Below the pieces are notes generated by a model. It did no database searches. It saw only the letters and a list, made by a program, of their open reading frames with translations, and was not told the DNA's origin. A DNA stretch of 43,463 nucleotides. Source: an uncultured Bacteroides sp. (GTDB lineage: Bacteria > Bacteroidota > Bacteroidia > Bacteroidales > Bacteroidaceae). This document shows, piece by piece, positions 25,071 through 34,716 of this stretch (positions are counted from its first letter, which is position 1; the number at the start of each line of letters is the position of its first letter). Where the stretch lies: the NCBI GenBank assembly GCA_959606905.1, contig CAUHML010000025.1, forward strand, positions 1-43,463. The letters run 5' to 3'. The position numbers and the translations under genes were made by a program.

Positions 25071-26210
25071 TCAACTATATCGAAATTTTACTATGGGCTG
25101 ATCATTATTTACATCCGTCGCCATTATTGTTTTAGTAGCTTCGTCCACCCAAATTCCATATATATAATGGTCCAGTACATATTTGCATAGTGGTTCTCCT
25201 TTCAAACTAAATACATAAATGTACTTTCCACCGTCAGGAAGTCTACCGTTTTGTTTCGCTATCTCCTTGAAAGTCGTTCCATGAAATACTGCATAAATGG
25301 CACTATCAGTTACCTGTACATCACTAAAACCCATAATTCCAGCTGGTACACCATATCCGGCAGATATTTCAAAGTCCGGTTCACCATGCTCACCAATATG
25401 TATCACATGTGTACTATCCTTTAAGTTATAAACCTCGACTACTTCCCCTAATTGAGTAACAGTCGCAAGAATACCATTATGAGGATTATAATCTAGAAAA
25501 CTACGCCACGCTTGAGCCAACGCCGGGCGGGCATGCTGTAAAGCATCCTCATTCACAGTTGGTATATTCCCTAGCCTCTCGAAAAGTTTTCCTTTACGAT
25601 TTACCATGCACAGACGACTATCCCCCGAATAGTCAGGAATAATAAATGTAGTATCATTAAACACCGTAAAATCAAGTACCCGAAGGACAGCTTCATCCAA
25701 TGCTACTGTTTCCTCACGAAGTAGTGAGTCACCGGATAATGAAAAATCGAACTTAGTTAATTCGCTTTTATTAGCGTCTAATGTCCATACATCTTCGTTA
25801 TAAAACCGAAGATTTTCCATTGATAGCATTCCCGTAGGTGAATCACTATGTATTCCGAAAGAAGATAGATAGTGAAAATCAGGATATTGAAAAAGATGTC
25901 CATAATTATCAAAACCATGCAAATCCATTACAATGACTTTATCTCCTTCCACTCGTATCCGAAAGGGATAACGAAACAAGACTGTATCGAGTTCTATGAT
26001 TTCTCCTTTTAACTCTTCCACTTGTAGAAATTCAGAATAGAGAAATACATTGTCTCCATACTTCGTATGCTTTGTACCACAAGATAGGAAAATTAAAAGG
26101 AAAAATAGGAAACCAATACTATTTTTTAGGTCCGTAATCCACACTGATATACTCCACCTAGATACCTTCATAGGTACAATCATGCCATTTTGTTTTCTCA
26201 TTAATCTCAT
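25071..26210 (-). CDS. TolB-like 6-bladed beta-propeller lipoprotein, paired with the regulator
   Basis: About 379 residues. A signal sequence with a long N-region ends at lipobox LIFLSC. Propeller strands follow, including YLSSFGIHSDSPTGMLSMEN, the GRGPxE-like signature region of these lipoproteins, and YIYVFSLKGEPLCKYVLDHY near the end. In-frame ATGs at 26210, 26201, 26183 and 26171 are all possible; the last gives the most compact signal peptide. A TACCTTTG box lies at 26241-26248. As the gene directly upstream of the membrane regulator it is a candidate ligand-binding or inhibitory partner. That is an inference from position only. Confidence 0.77.
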   Translation of the reverse strand: MRLMRKQNGMIVPMKVSRWSISVWITDLKNSIGFLFFLLIFLSCGTKHTKYGDNVFLYSEFLQVEELKGEIIELDTVLFRYPFRIRVEGDKVIVMDLHGFDNYGHLFQYPDFHYLSSFGIHSDSPTGMLSMENLRFYNEDVWTLDANKSELTKFDFSLSGDSLLREETVALDEAVLRVLDFTVFNDTTFIIPDYSGDSRLCMVNRKGKLFERLGNIPTVNEDALQHARPALAQAWRSFLDYNPHNGILATVTQLGEVVEVYNLKDSTHVIHIGEHGEPDFEISAGYGVPAGIMGFSDVQVTDSAIYAVFHGTTFKEIAKQNGRLPDGGKYIYVFSLKGEPLCKYVLDHYIYGIWVDEATKTIMATDVNNDQPIVKFRYS

Positions 26211-26240
26211 CACGTGACTTATTTATCTGTTTGAATAGCG

Positions 26241-26248
26241 CAAAGGTA
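26241..26248 (-). promoter_or_regulatory. -7 box upstream of the propeller-regulator pair
   Basis: TACCTTTG on the minus strand, about 30 bases before the first ATG. The best TTG lies about 15 bases upstream, shorter than the usual 19-21, so only the -7 half is convincing. Confidence 0.45.
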
Positions 26249-26617
26249 ATAATTTGCAAAAACCAACGGACGATATTAAAAACTATTTTTAGCCATTCAT
26301 ACCTCTTTTTCCATGTACATCCAAGCAAACTACTTATCTTAATATTTCATTATCCAGCAATCGGCATTATTCCCCAACTGGGAAACTTCATCATTTCAAA
26401 TAATATTTCAATATTACAGGATTATCGTCTTCTTTCAGCGTCTCCATTTTATGAATTTCTTGTGGTGACATCAAATTACGATCCATATATTGAGACAACT
26501 CATCCTGTTGGCAAATAGCAAGTGAAACATCCTGCGAGATTTCATTTACTCCGACCCTGCCAATGGCATACTTTATTTCTGTATCAACAGAGTGACGCTA
26601 TCGCATACAAATAGCAA
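26249..26617. other. Intergenic stretch with no recognised gene
   Basis: About 370 bases between the accessory block and the glycine-zipper gene. Open frames here are short and lack family resemblance or a signal sequence. The border of the accessory block probably lies in this stretch. No repeats matching the other side of the block were seen. Confidence 0.5.
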
Positions 26618-26660
26618 CGGTATAGAGACCGGATAGCTACGCTATTCCGACCCTATACCG
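26618..26660 (-). terminator. Long hairpin after the glycine-zipper gene
   Basis: Outer arms CGGTATAG/CTATACCG and inner arms GATAGC/GCTATT-like, separated by a mismatched middle. It lies about 40 bases beyond the stop of the glycine-zipper gene on its transcript and is a likely terminator, though it lacks a clean U-run. Confidence 0.5.
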
Positions 26661-26701
26661 TCGCTATATAAAACCCAATATAATTGTGTTGATTTCTAGT
26701 C

Positions 26702-27388
26702 TCAGCGCTGTGTAGGCAGGGTAAATTCCTGCGAATCGCAAATTATTCCGTTCTCATCCGCCACCGCTACACGAAATGTTACCTCACCGTCTTTCAGTTT
26801 CTCGCCTGCATGAATGGAAGCGGTGTAACGAATACCTTCCCCCGGAAGGATTTCCTCTATCATCACAGAAGGAGAAATGCCGAGATGCTTCACCTTGCCC
26901 ACTGTTTCTACCAAGGGGACAATATTATAGACAGGGTTCCGTCCTTCATTCATAATCTCAAAGATGATCTTGCTATTCTCTCCCGCATCAATCACATGAC
27001 TACGGTTATCATCAATAAAACGAATCCTGCGCAGTTTCAGCTGGGTAAGAGGTCGCTGCACCTGTGGCTGTTTCTTATATTTCCGGACACGAACTTCCCG
27101 TACTTCAGGAATATAAGCATCCTCCTCTATCGGTTCTTGTCTCGGCGCTGTCAATGCATTCCCTATCGCTGCACCGGCAATGGTCCCTACAATATTTCCA
27201 ATAGCAGAACCGCGATAACCGCCTCTCCAGCCATGATTATTATCTCCGATAAGCCCTCCTATCGAGCCGCCCAGACTTCCTCCGATAGAAGCGCCTGCCA
27301 TGATAGCTCCCGGATTTCCCATACGCCCCGATGCACACCCGCTCAAAATCAAAGCGGAAAGCAAAATTACTGTTATTTGTTTCTTCAT
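26702..27388 (-). CDS. Glycine-zipper lipoprotein
   Basis: 228 residues. The signal peptide ends at lipobox LILSGCASG (Cys18). A glycine-zipper region follows at about 24-80 (GAIMAGASIGGSLGGSIGGL; IGNIVGTIAGAAIGNAL), a membrane-associating pattern seen in outer-membrane lipoproteins such as the SlyB group. The C-terminal about 120 residues look like a beta-sandwich domain (RFIDDNRSHVIDAGENSKII; GEKLKDGEVTFRVAVADENG). Anchored in the outer or inner membrane, function unknown. It begins 27 bases after the helicase stop and may be cotranscribed with it. Confidence 0.8.
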   Translation of the reverse strand: MKKQITVILLSALILSGCASGRMGNPGAIMAGASIGGSLGGSIGGLIGDNNHGWRGGYRGSAIGNIVGTIAGAAIGNALTAPRQEPIEEDAYIPEVREVRVRKYKKQPQVQRPLTQLKLRRIRFIDDNRSHVIDAGENSKIIFEIMNEGRNPVYNIVPLVETVGKVKHLGISPSVMIEEILPGEGIRYTASIHAGEKLKDGEVTFRVAVADENGIICDSQEFTLPTQR

Positions 27389-27415
27389 GACCTTCTCTAT
27401 TTAGTGTGTTACTAT

Positions 27416-29788
27416 TTATTTTATCACTTTAAAACGGGCAAAACGCAATAATAGTTGTTTGTCACCCGCATTTTTGAAATGAATGGTTGCTTTCGCATTA
27501 TCTCCCGTTCCTTCCACTTTCATCACTTCACCCAGTCCGAAACGTTCGTGCTCTATCATCTGTCCGGCACGTACTCCCGTCACCGACGCAGCATTCGAAG
27601 CTGCCGACTGTGCACTACTGCTTCCACTCACCGCACTCACTTTTTTCAGGTTTCTCGGCACACTGGGGGCTATAATCTGTGCTTTCGGACGTGCACGCTG
27701 TTCGGAAGAACTACTACCGAAAGAAGCACGCGACGGAGAAGCGGAACGAGTGAAGCCTCCCTCAATCTCCCTACGGAAACGCCCTGCGCCTTCATCAACC
27801 GAACGACTCACTCCTGCCTCATGCGGTAATTGCAAATAATGAACATCAATATCACGCAAGAAGCGGCTGGGACTTCCAAATTCCATTTTTCCGTAACGAA
27901 AACGGGTCTTTGCAAACGAAAGATAGCAATGTTCTTCCGCACGGGTGATCGCCACATAGAACAAACGGCGTTCTTCTTCCAATGCACGAGGAGAATCTCC
28001 TGCCATTCCACTGGGAAAGAGATTTTCTTCCAGCCCGACCACAAATACGTTCTTAAATTCCAGTCCTTTAGCCGAATGCACGGTCATCAAGGTTATCTTT
28101 TCCCCGTCATCCGCTTTATCAGAGTCCTGATCGGTAAGCAAGGCAATCTCCGAAAGAAAATCGGTCAGGGAAATGTTCGGGTTACCTTCTTCCTGCCGCA
28201 AAGCACAAAAGTCATTCATCCCGTTCACCAACTCCTCGATATTTTCTTTCCTGCTCAAGTTTTCAGGCGACGTATCCTGACAGACATCATTGATGATACC
28301 GGACTGACGGATAATATCTGTTCCTATTTCGTATGCATTCTTATCCGCCTGACCGGTAATAAAACCCTCAATCAGTTCACGGAAACCTTGCAATTTCGCA
28401 TGCGTCCCTTTATTGATATTGAGCCCATAACTCAATGGTTCACAAAGTGCCGCCCAAAGGCTGACACCATTATCGGTAGCCGCCGATATAATCTTTCCGA
28501 CAGTAGTATCCCCGATACCACGGGCAGGATAATTAATGATACGTTTGAACGCTTCTTCATCATTCGGATTCACCACCAACCGGAAGTAAGCAATCACATC
28601 CTTTATCTCCTTACGCTGGTAAAACGAGAGTCCTCCATATATCTTATAGGGCATACTTCGTTTCCGAAGTGCTTCCTCAAAAACACGGCTCTGCGCATTC
28701 GTTCGATATAAGATAGCAAATTCGGCATATCCGTAACGAAACTCCCGGCGCAATTCTGCTATTTTGTTCGCCACAATATCCCCTTCTTCTACATCACTGT
28801 AAGCTTGAAATACCCCAATCGGCTCTCCCTTTTCTTTCTCCGAGAATACGGCTTTCCGTATCTGACGTTCATTCTTCTCAATCAGACTGTTGGCAGCACA
28901 GACGATCGTTTGCGTAGAGCGATAATTCTGTTCCAACTTGAAGACTTTCGTATCCGGATAGATTTTTGTAAAATAAAGGATGTTATCAATATCCGCACCC
29001 CGGAAGGAGTAGATACTCTGTGCATCATCCCCTACCACGCAGACACGCTGGTTTTCCTTCGTCAGTTGCAGGACAATGCTGTGCTGCGCATAGTTCGTAT
29101 CTTGATACTCGTCCACCAACACATAACGGAACTGATCACGATAACGCGCCAGCACATCCGGGAAATCACGGAACAGGATATAAGTATACACCAGCAAATC
29201 ATCGAAGTCCATTGCCCCGGCCTGGCGGCATCTCTCCCAGTAACGGGTATAAATATCACGGATAGCAGGCATTTTAGCGGCCATATCGCCTTCATAAGCC
29301 TCTTTGTTAGCGGCATATCCCGTAGGAGTGACCAGATGATTTTTGGCATTGGAAATACGTGCCTGTACGACTCCCGGCTTATAGGTCTTTTCATCCAAAC
29401 CCATTTCCTTAATGATTGAACGAAGCAGACTTTTGCTATCTGCCGTATCATAAATAGTAAATTGGGAAGTAAATCCGATATATGATGCTTCGGCACGAAG
29501 GATACGGGAGAAAATGGAATGGAAAGTGCCCATCCACAAATAACGTGCCCGCTCCATACCTACCTGACGGGCAATACGCTCCTTCATCTCACGCGCCGCC
29601 TTATTGGTAAAAGTCAGTGCAAGGATGTTCCACGGGTTGTAACCGTTCTCAAGCAAATAGGCAATTTTATAAGTCAATACGCGCGTCTTTCCCGAACCGG
29701 CACCGGCTATTACCAGCGAAGGTCCGTCGTTATAAGTCACTGCAGCACACTGACTCTCATTCAACTCCTCTATATAATTGGTATTCAT
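27416..29788 (-). CDS. pcrA: ATP-dependent 3'-5' DNA helicase, UvrD/PcrA family
   Basis: A 790-residue superfamily 1A helicase acting in DNA repair and removal of nucleoprotein barriers. Motif I AGAGSGKTRVLTYKI is at about 30-44. Motif Ia ALTFTNKAAREMKER, motif II VDEYQDTN and motif III GDDAQSIYSFRGAD follow. Motif IV is QNYRSTQTI, motif V VHSAKGLEFKNVFVVGLEE and motif VI EEERRLFYVAITRAE. The C-terminal tail (about 670-790) is a low-complexity linker followed by a PcrA-like tudor-type domain (MIEHERFGLGEVMKVEG). Full length and intact. A TACTTTTG box at 29853-29860 may serve as -7. The symbol could equally be uvrD. Confidence 0.93.
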   Translation of the reverse strand: MNTNYIEELNESQCAAVTYNDGPSLVIAGAGSGKTRVLTYKIAYLLENGYNPWNILALTFTNKAAREMKERIARQVGMERARYLWMGTFHSIFSRILRAEASYIGFTSQFTIYDTADSKSLLRSIIKEMGLDEKTYKPGVVQARISNAKNHLVTPTGYAANKEAYEGDMAAKMPAIRDIYTRYWERCRQAGAMDFDDLLVYTYILFRDFPDVLARYRDQFRYVLVDEYQDTNYAQHSIVLQLTKENQRVCVVGDDAQSIYSFRGADIDNILYFTKIYPDTKVFKLEQNYRSTQTIVCAANSLIEKNERQIRKAVFSEKEKGEPIGVFQAYSDVEEGDIVANKIAELRREFRYGYAEFAILYRTNAQSRVFEEALRKRSMPYKIYGGLSFYQRKEIKDVIAYFRLVVNPNDEEAFKRIINYPARGIGDTTVGKIISAATDNGVSLWAALCEPLSYGLNINKGTHAKLQGFRELIEGFITGQADKNAYEIGTDIIRQSGIINDVCQDTSPENLSRKENIEELVNGMNDFCALRQEEGNPNISLTDFLSEIALLTDQDSDKADDGEKITLMTVHSAKGLEFKNVFVVGLEENLFPSGMAGDSPRALEEERRLFYVAITRAEEHCYLSFAKTRFRYGKMEFGSPSRFLRDIDVHYLQLPHEAGVSRSVDEGAGRFRREIEGGFTRSASPSRASFGSSSSEQRARPKAQIIAPSVPRNLKKVSAVSGSSSAQSAASNAASVTGVRAGQMIEHERFGLGEVMKVEGTGDNAKATIHFKNAGDKQLLLRFARFKVIK

Positions 29789-29934
29789 AACAGCATTATA
29801 AAAACTATGAGGATTTTTAACAAACCCTTGGCGTTCAATTTTGTTCTCAATACAAAAGTATAATATTCATTTGAGAATGAAGGTATTTTTATGATTTTTC
29901 ATCACTAACTATTTTAACCTAACCCCCAAAAGCA

Positions 29935-31674
29935 ATGAAAAGAGGTATATTTTTATCAATTATCTTAGGCTTGTGCCTGATTACCTGCATTCCGCAGGTC
30001 ATGGCGCAAAAACAAAGCCGCATGGAAAAGTTGCTCAGGTATCTGAACGACAACGACGCCGACAAATGGCAGAAGAACCGCGAAAAGCTGGATGATGAGA
30101 CGCAAACTTATTACTCTGAAGAACTGGCACTGCTGGATGTGCTCCACCAACTATGGAATGAACATAGCGAACAGGCTGCCACAAACTATTTCGGATGTTA
30201 CGGGAAAGCTTTCCAAGGAAATTTTTCCACGATTTGTGACGAAGAAAAAATACAGCTTTCCGATGTACGGAACAGAGCTGAACAGTCGATTATCTACATC
30301 CTGGAAGGTTCGAAGGACAAGATTCCTTTCAGCCGGGCAGTGATAGACAGCATTCGCTCGACTGATTATCCGGTCGACTCCGTGATGCTGCAAAGGCTAC
30401 GGGATATTCGCGAACTGGCATTATTGGAAGGTATGCTAAAAACACCCACGCCCGGCACTTATCAGACGTATCTCGCAGAATATCCAAACGGAAAGTTCAT
30501 CGCACAAGTCAACGCTGCCGAAAACAAACGGCTCTATCAACTTGTGGAAAAAGATCCTTCTTCCGGAAATTTCAAAGCATTCTTCGATAATGCCGATATG
30601 CAGAAATTCTTTAGGGATAAAGACAGTCGTCCTTATCTTGCGGAGGTCCGTTCGCTTTACGACAATTTCCTGTTCCAGCACATCGACAGTCTCCAAAAAG
30701 AAGGGAATGCCACTGCGATCCGCCAAATTATCGACGACTACAAGCATACGCCGTACCTGACTGCCGCCGCCCGTACTCATCTGGATGATTTGGAGTACTT
30801 GAGCGAGAAAGCTGATTTTGAACTGTTGAAACCGGCTATTGTCAATTCTGAGTCTTTGAGTTTACTGAAAGATTTTCTCTGTACACATCATTACAAAGAA
30901 TTTCGTGACCAGGCAAATGCACTACGTAACCCATTCGTCTTGCAAGCCATTCTCGCCACTCCTACTTCTGTAAAATATTACAATCAGGGAAGGTTGATAA
31001 AGTCCGTAGAAAATGATAGTACGGGAAATATCTCAACCACTTATACATACAATGAGAAAGGACAGCTCACCTCTATGCTTTCAATCACCGAAAAAAACGG
31101 GCAAATAAGTAACGAGATACAAACGAACAGACTGTACGATCCGCAAGGGCACTGCATCTTTGAGGTGAAGACGAATCCGAAAACCAAAACGGACATTTAC
31201 CGGCAAACACGCCGCATTGGTTCCGACGGAAGCATAGAAAGCGACTCGCTGAAATATACGGACGGAAGATTCGCTGTCAGCACCTACAACAAGCAGGGAC
31301 AACTGACAGAAACCAAGGAATACAACAAGAACGGGGAACTTCAGGCATATAAGGCCAATAAGTATGACGAAAAAGGACGGCTGACGGAATCACAACACCA
31401 AAATCTGCTGTTCGCCAACGTACCGGATCAAATTCTTTCTCAAAAAGAATCGTATGAATATGACAAATACGGTTACCTGACCCGGATAGTTTACCAACGC
31501 ATAACGGGCAATAACCAGAAAACTTCCGGTTACCTGACTTGCCTGTACGATGATTATGGTAACCGGATTGACGGTAACTCCTATTACGAATATGATAATA
31601 CAGGACAATGGATCTATCGCGCAGACCGCGACAATCCGAAGGAAACAGAGCGTGTACAGTACATTTACAAATAA
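29935..31674 (+). CDS. Secreted protein with C-terminal YD-like repeats, function unknown
   Basis: 579 residues. The signal peptide has likely cleavage after VMAQ (about residue 24). Residues 30-345 are alpha-helical and TPR-like (TYQTYLAEYPNGKFIAQVNA; GNATAIRQIIDDYKHTPYLT). Residues about 350-579 are short beta repeats of the kind (T/S)xYDxxGxLx, e.g. TTYTYNEKGQLTSM, ATYNKQGQLTETKEYNKNGE and YEYDKYGYLTRIVY, resembling RHS/YD or toxin_YwqK-like antigens without an RHS core. I do not recognise a named family. It is apparently monocistronic, divergent from the helicase and upstream of sodB. Confidence 0.75.
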   Translation: MKRGIFLSIILGLCLITCIPQVMAQKQSRMEKLLRYLNDNDADKWQKNREKLDDETQTYYSEELALLDVLHQLWNEHSEQAATNYFGCYGKAFQGNFSTICDEEKIQLSDVRNRAEQSIIYILEGSKDKIPFSRAVIDSIRSTDYPVDSVMLQRLRDIRELALLEGMLKTPTPGTYQTYLAEYPNGKFIAQVNAAENKRLYQLVEKDPSSGNFKAFFDNADMQKFFRDKDSRPYLAEVRSLYDNFLFQHIDSLQKEGNATAIRQIIDDYKHTPYLTAAARTHLDDLEYLSEKADFELLKPAIVNSESLSLLKDFLCTHHYKEFRDQANALRNPFVLQAILATPTSVKYYNQGRLIKSVENDSTGNISTTYTYNEKGQLTSMLSITEKNGQISNEIQTNRLYDPQGHCIFEVKTNPKTKTDIYRQTRRIGSDGSIESDSLKYTDGRFAVSTYNKQGQLTETKEYNKNGELQAYKANKYDEKGRLTESQHQNLLFANVPDQILSQKESYEYDKYGYLTRIVYQRITGNNQKTSGYLTCLYDDYGNRIDGNSYYEYDNTGQWIYRADRDNPKETERVQYIYK

Positions 31675-31785
31675 AATGAGATGTAGTGAACCTTTTCCGC
31701 CAACCTGCTGTTATTATAGTATAACAAGCCAATTAAAACTTGTAACATTATGAATACTATATTAATGTCTTTAATTATGATGACC

Positions 31786-32367
31786 ATGACTTACGAAATG
31801 CCTAAACTTCCTTACGCAAACAATGCGTTGGAACCTGTAATCAGTCAGCAAACAATAGATTTCCATTACGGAAAGCATCTACAAACGTATGTAAATAATC
31901 TGAATAGCCTTGTGCCCGGAACAGAATATGAAGGTAAAACGGTAGAAGAAATCGTTGCCTCAGCACCGGACGGAGCTATATTCAATAATGCGGGACAAGT
32001 ATTGAACCACAATCTGTACTTCCTGCAATTCGCCCCGAAACCTTCGAAGAAAGAACCCGGAGGCAAACTGGGAGAAGCAATCAAACGTGACTTCGGCAGC
32101 TTCGAGAACTTCAAGAAAGAATTCAATGCAGCAGCAGTCGGATTGTTTGGTTCTGGTTGGGCCTGGTTGTCCGTAGACAAGAACGGTAAACTGCATATCA
32201 CCAAAGAAAGTAACGGAAGTAACCCGGTACGCGCCGGGCTGAAACCTCTTCTCGGATTTGACGTGTGGGAACACTCTTACTACCTGGATTACCAGAACCG
32301 CCGCGCCGACCACGTGAACGCCCTGTGGAATATCATCGACTGGGATGTGGTAGAAAAAAGAATGTAA
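31786..32367 (+). CDS. sodB: Superoxide dismutase, Fe/Mn type
   Basis: It converts superoxide to oxygen and hydrogen peroxide in the cytoplasm. The 193-residue reading MTYEMPKLPYANNALEPVIS matches the Bacteroides SodB N-terminus as I recall it. The frame also has ATGs at 31750, 31768, 31777 and 31780, which would add up to 12 hydrophobic residues, so I chose 31786. Metal ligands are visible: His in DFHYGKH (about 27), His in VLNHNLYF, Asp in GFDVWEHSYYLDY and the His of that same motif. GSGWAWL is the family signature. It ends at a rho-independent terminator (32402-32436). Confidence 0.93.
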   Translation: MTYEMPKLPYANNALEPVISQQTIDFHYGKHLQTYVNNLNSLVPGTEYEGKTVEEIVASAPDGAIFNNAGQVLNHNLYFLQFAPKPSKKEPGGKLGEAIKRDFGSFENFKKEFNAAAVGLFGSGWAWLSVDKNGKLHITKESNGSNPVRAGLKPLLGFDVWEHSYYLDYQNRRADHVNALWNIIDWDVVEKRM

Positions 32368-32401
32368 CCGGACGCATATAATAAACTAAACTATACTATT
32401 G

Positions 32402-32436
32402 AAAAGGTCGTTGTGAATTTCACAGCGGCCTTTTTT
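32402..32436 (+). terminator. Terminator after sodB
   Basis: A stem of about 13 pairs (AAAGGTCGTTGTG with CACAGCGGCCTTT, two G-U pairs) around AATTT, followed by a run of T. It starts about 35 bases after the sodB stop. Confidence 0.85.
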
Positions 32437-32463
32437 CTAGCATAAAAAAAGGTAATATATTTA

Positions 32464-32494
32464 TTGGATATCAGCTACATAAGTTGTATTTTTG
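32464..32494 (+). promoter_or_regulatory. Promoter of the histidine kinase gene
   Basis: TTG (32464-32466), a 20-base spacer and TATTTTTG (32487-32494) match the Bacteroides -33/-7 consensus. The first ATG of the kinase lies 30 bases downstream. Confidence 0.7.
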
Positions 32495-32523
32495 CGATAC
32501 TTGAATCAACATAACAAACAATT

Positions 32524-34506
32524 ATGACACTTTATAAAAGAAATAAGATATTGTTCATTGTCTTCATTGCTCTCCTATTCTTCTCCCCCCGTTTATGCAA
32601 TGCTGCCGACACAGAAGAATCTGCAGAAGAGATACTTTTCATTACCTCCTATAATTCTGATACTAAATATACCTACGACAACATATCAACATTTATACAG
32701 ACTTATACCCAACTGGGCGGAAAGTACTCCACTATCGTAGAAAATATGAATGTAACGGATTTGTCACAGGCCCATAAATGGAAAGAAACGCTAACCGAGA
32801 TTCTGGATAAACATCCGGGTGCAAAATTAGTTATTTTCCTCGGCGGTGAGGCATGGAGCAGCTTCCTTCATCTCGAAGATGAGAAATACAAAAGACTCCC
32901 CGTATTCTTTGCAATGGCATCCCGCAACGGCATCCGAATTCCGGATGAGCCTATTGATATGCAACAATATGAACCCCAGAGCATTGACTTGACGGAACGA
33001 ATGAAAGAATATAATGTAAAATACTGTTCTTCATACGAATACGATATTAACAAGGATATAGAAATGATGAAATATTTCTATCCGGAAATGGAACATCTGG
33101 CATTCGTTTCGGATAATACATACAACGGTCTTGCCGAACAGGCCTGGTTTAAAAAGAATCTGAAAAATCATCCGGAACTGTCTATCACTTACATCGACGG
33201 CCGAATCCATACACTTGATATGGCGGTCAACCAATTACGTGTTCTCCCCAAAAATTCGGTAATGCTGCTTGGCATCTGGCGAATTGATAACAGAGGAATC
33301 ACCTATATGAATAATTCCGTTTATGCTTTCTCCAAAGCAAATCCTTTGTTGCCTGTGTTCAGTCTGACGTCCACCGCAATAGGTTATTGGGCTATCGGAG
33401 GATATGTCCCCCAATATGAAGGGATAGCCAAAGGAATGGGAGAATACGCATATCAGTTTCTGGATAAAGGGAAAAATGACATCCGTAGCATTAATATATT
33501 ACCCAACAAATATAAATTTGATGCCAATAAATTAAAAGAATGGGGATTTGAAGACAAGAAGTTACCCATTAATTCAATCGTAATCAACCAGCCGATCCCT
33601 TTCTTTGTGGCTTACAAAACGGAAGTACAGTTTATCCTGCTCACCTTCCTTGTATTGATAGGCGGACTGATGATTGCATTGTATTACTATTACCGGACTA
33701 AAATTCTGAAGAATCGTCTGGAAAGAACAACGAAACAACTACGGGAAGATAAAAAGAAACTGGAAGCGTCGGAGATAGAATTGCGTGACGCCAAAGAGCG
33801 TGCGGAGGAAGCCAACCAGCTAAAGAGTGCTTTTGTGTCGAATATGAGTCACGAAATACGTACGCCATTAAATGCAATCGTAGGTTTCTCCAGTTTGCTA
33901 ATCAATTCCGTAGAACCTTCGGAAGAATTACAAGAATATGCCAATATCATCCAGACCAATTCTAACCTGTTGCTACAGCTTATCAGCGACGTACTGGATG
34001 TATCGCGTCTCGAATCGGGAAAGCTGCAATTCAACTATGAATGGTGCGAACTGGTGACTCATTGCCAAAATATGATTACCCTGACCAACCGGAACAAAAC
34101 AACGAATGCAGACGTCAGACTGCAAATGCCCAAAGAGCCATATATGCTCTATACCGACCCGTTGCGTCTGCAACAAATCATCATCAACCTGCTGAATAAT
34201 GCGTTAAAATTCACTCCCGCCGGAGGAAGCATTACATTGGATTACACGGTGGACAAAGAAAAACAGTGTATACTATTTTCTGTGACCGACACCGGTACAG
34301 GAATCCCCGAAGACAAGCAGGAACTTGTATTCCAACGCTTCGAGAAGTTGAATGAATTTGTACAGGGAACAGGGTTGGGACTGGCTATCTGTAAACTGAC
34401 GATTCAATATATGGGAGGTGATATCTGGATTGACAAAGATTACAAAGGCGGAGCGCGATTTATCTTCTCTCATCCTATCAAAGAAAGGGAATCAACAGAA
34501 AAATGA
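32524..34506 (+). CDS. Membrane sensor histidine kinase with ABC-binding-protein-like sensor
   Basis: 660 residues. The signal peptide or TM1 is at about 7-26 (ending LCNAADTE). A periplasmic domain at about 30-350 resembles the ABC substrate-binding fold ([46 protein letters not shown]). TM2 is near 365-390 ([20 protein letters not shown]). A coiled coil follows to about 435. The HisKA H-box is at His443 ([17 protein letters not shown]), the N-box [11 protein letters not shown]1 [11 protein letters not shown] and G2 GTGLGLAI. It lacks a receiver or output domain, and no response regulator is adjacent, so its partner is encoded elsewhere. The ligand is unknown. Confidence 0.87.
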   Translation: MTLYKRNKILFIVFIALLFFSPRLCNAADTEESAEEILFITSYNSDTKYTYDNISTFIQTYTQLGGKYSTIVENMNVTDLSQAHKWKETLTEILDKHPGAKLVIFLGGEAWSSFLHLEDEKYKRLPVFFAMASRNGIRIPDEPIDMQQYEPQSIDLTERMKEYNVKYCSSYEYDINKDIEMMKYFYPEMEHLAFVSDNTYNGLAEQAWFKKNLKNHPELSITYIDGRIHTLDMAVNQLRVLPKNSVMLLGIWRIDNRGITYMNNSVYAFSKANPLLPVFSLTSTAIGYWAIGGYVPQYEGIAKGMGEYAYQFLDKGKNDIRSINILPNKYKFDANKLKEWGFEDKKLPINSIVINQPIPFFVAYKTEVQFILLTFLVLIGGLMIALYYYYRTKILKNRLERTTKQLREDKKKLEASEIELRDAKERAEEANQLKSAFVSNMSHEIRTPLNAIVGFSSLLINSVEPSEELQEYANIIQTNSNLLLQLISDVLDVSRLESGKLQFNYEWCELVTHCQNMITLTNRNKTTNADVRLQMPKEPYMLYTDPLRLQQIIINLLNNALKFTPAGGSITLDYTVDKEKQCILFSVTDTGTGIPEDKQELVFQRFEKLNEFVQGTGLGLAICKLTIQYMGGDIWIDKDYKGGARFIFSHPIKERESTEK

Positions 34507-34563
34507 AAAAAAATCGGTTGATTTAGTGTTTTTCTGTTTCTTTTTCGCTTACTTTGCCCCCGT

Positions 34564-34644
34564 AAAGACAAAGGGGTGCCCCACGAGGGGCTGAGATTAT
34601 ACCCTAGGAACCTGAGGCAGTTAGCACTGACGTAGGGATTGTGT
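34564..34644 (+). ncRNA. TPP riboswitch (THI element)
   Basis: The conserved core is present in order: GGGGTGCC, GGGGCTGAGATTATACCC, GAACCTGA, then GTTAGCACTGACGTAGGGA. This matches the thiamine pyrophosphate aptamer. It lies about 72 bases upstream of thiS and should lower expression of the thi operon when TPP is abundant. The mechanism (transcription or translation) is not obvious from the bases between it and the gene. Confidence 0.95.
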
Positions 34645-34716
34645 TTCTTCTTATCGCCTTTCTTATAAAAGCACGCTCTTTGTATTTACTTTCAACTTAT
34701 TTATTTTGATAGGACA

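Noticed and set aside
11610..26210. Integrated mobile element bordered by the tRNA cluster
   Set aside because: No integrase, mobilisation gene or att-like repeat was found, and the tRNA cluster is 11 kb away across ordinary genes.
11610..26210. Polysaccharide utilisation locus
   Set aside because: Many lipoproteins are present, but no SusC/SusD pair, glycoside hydrolase or hybrid two-component system.
27830..28711. 293-codon open frame on the plus strand
   Set aside because: It is antisense to the well-conserved UvrD/PcrA helicase and has no recognisable domain; a shadow of codon bias.
34507..34563. Promoter just upstream of the TPP riboswitch
   Set aside because: TTG at 34518-34520 and TTACTTTG at 34549-34556 are 28 bases apart, too far for the -33/-7 rule, so I did not call it although a promoter must lie near.
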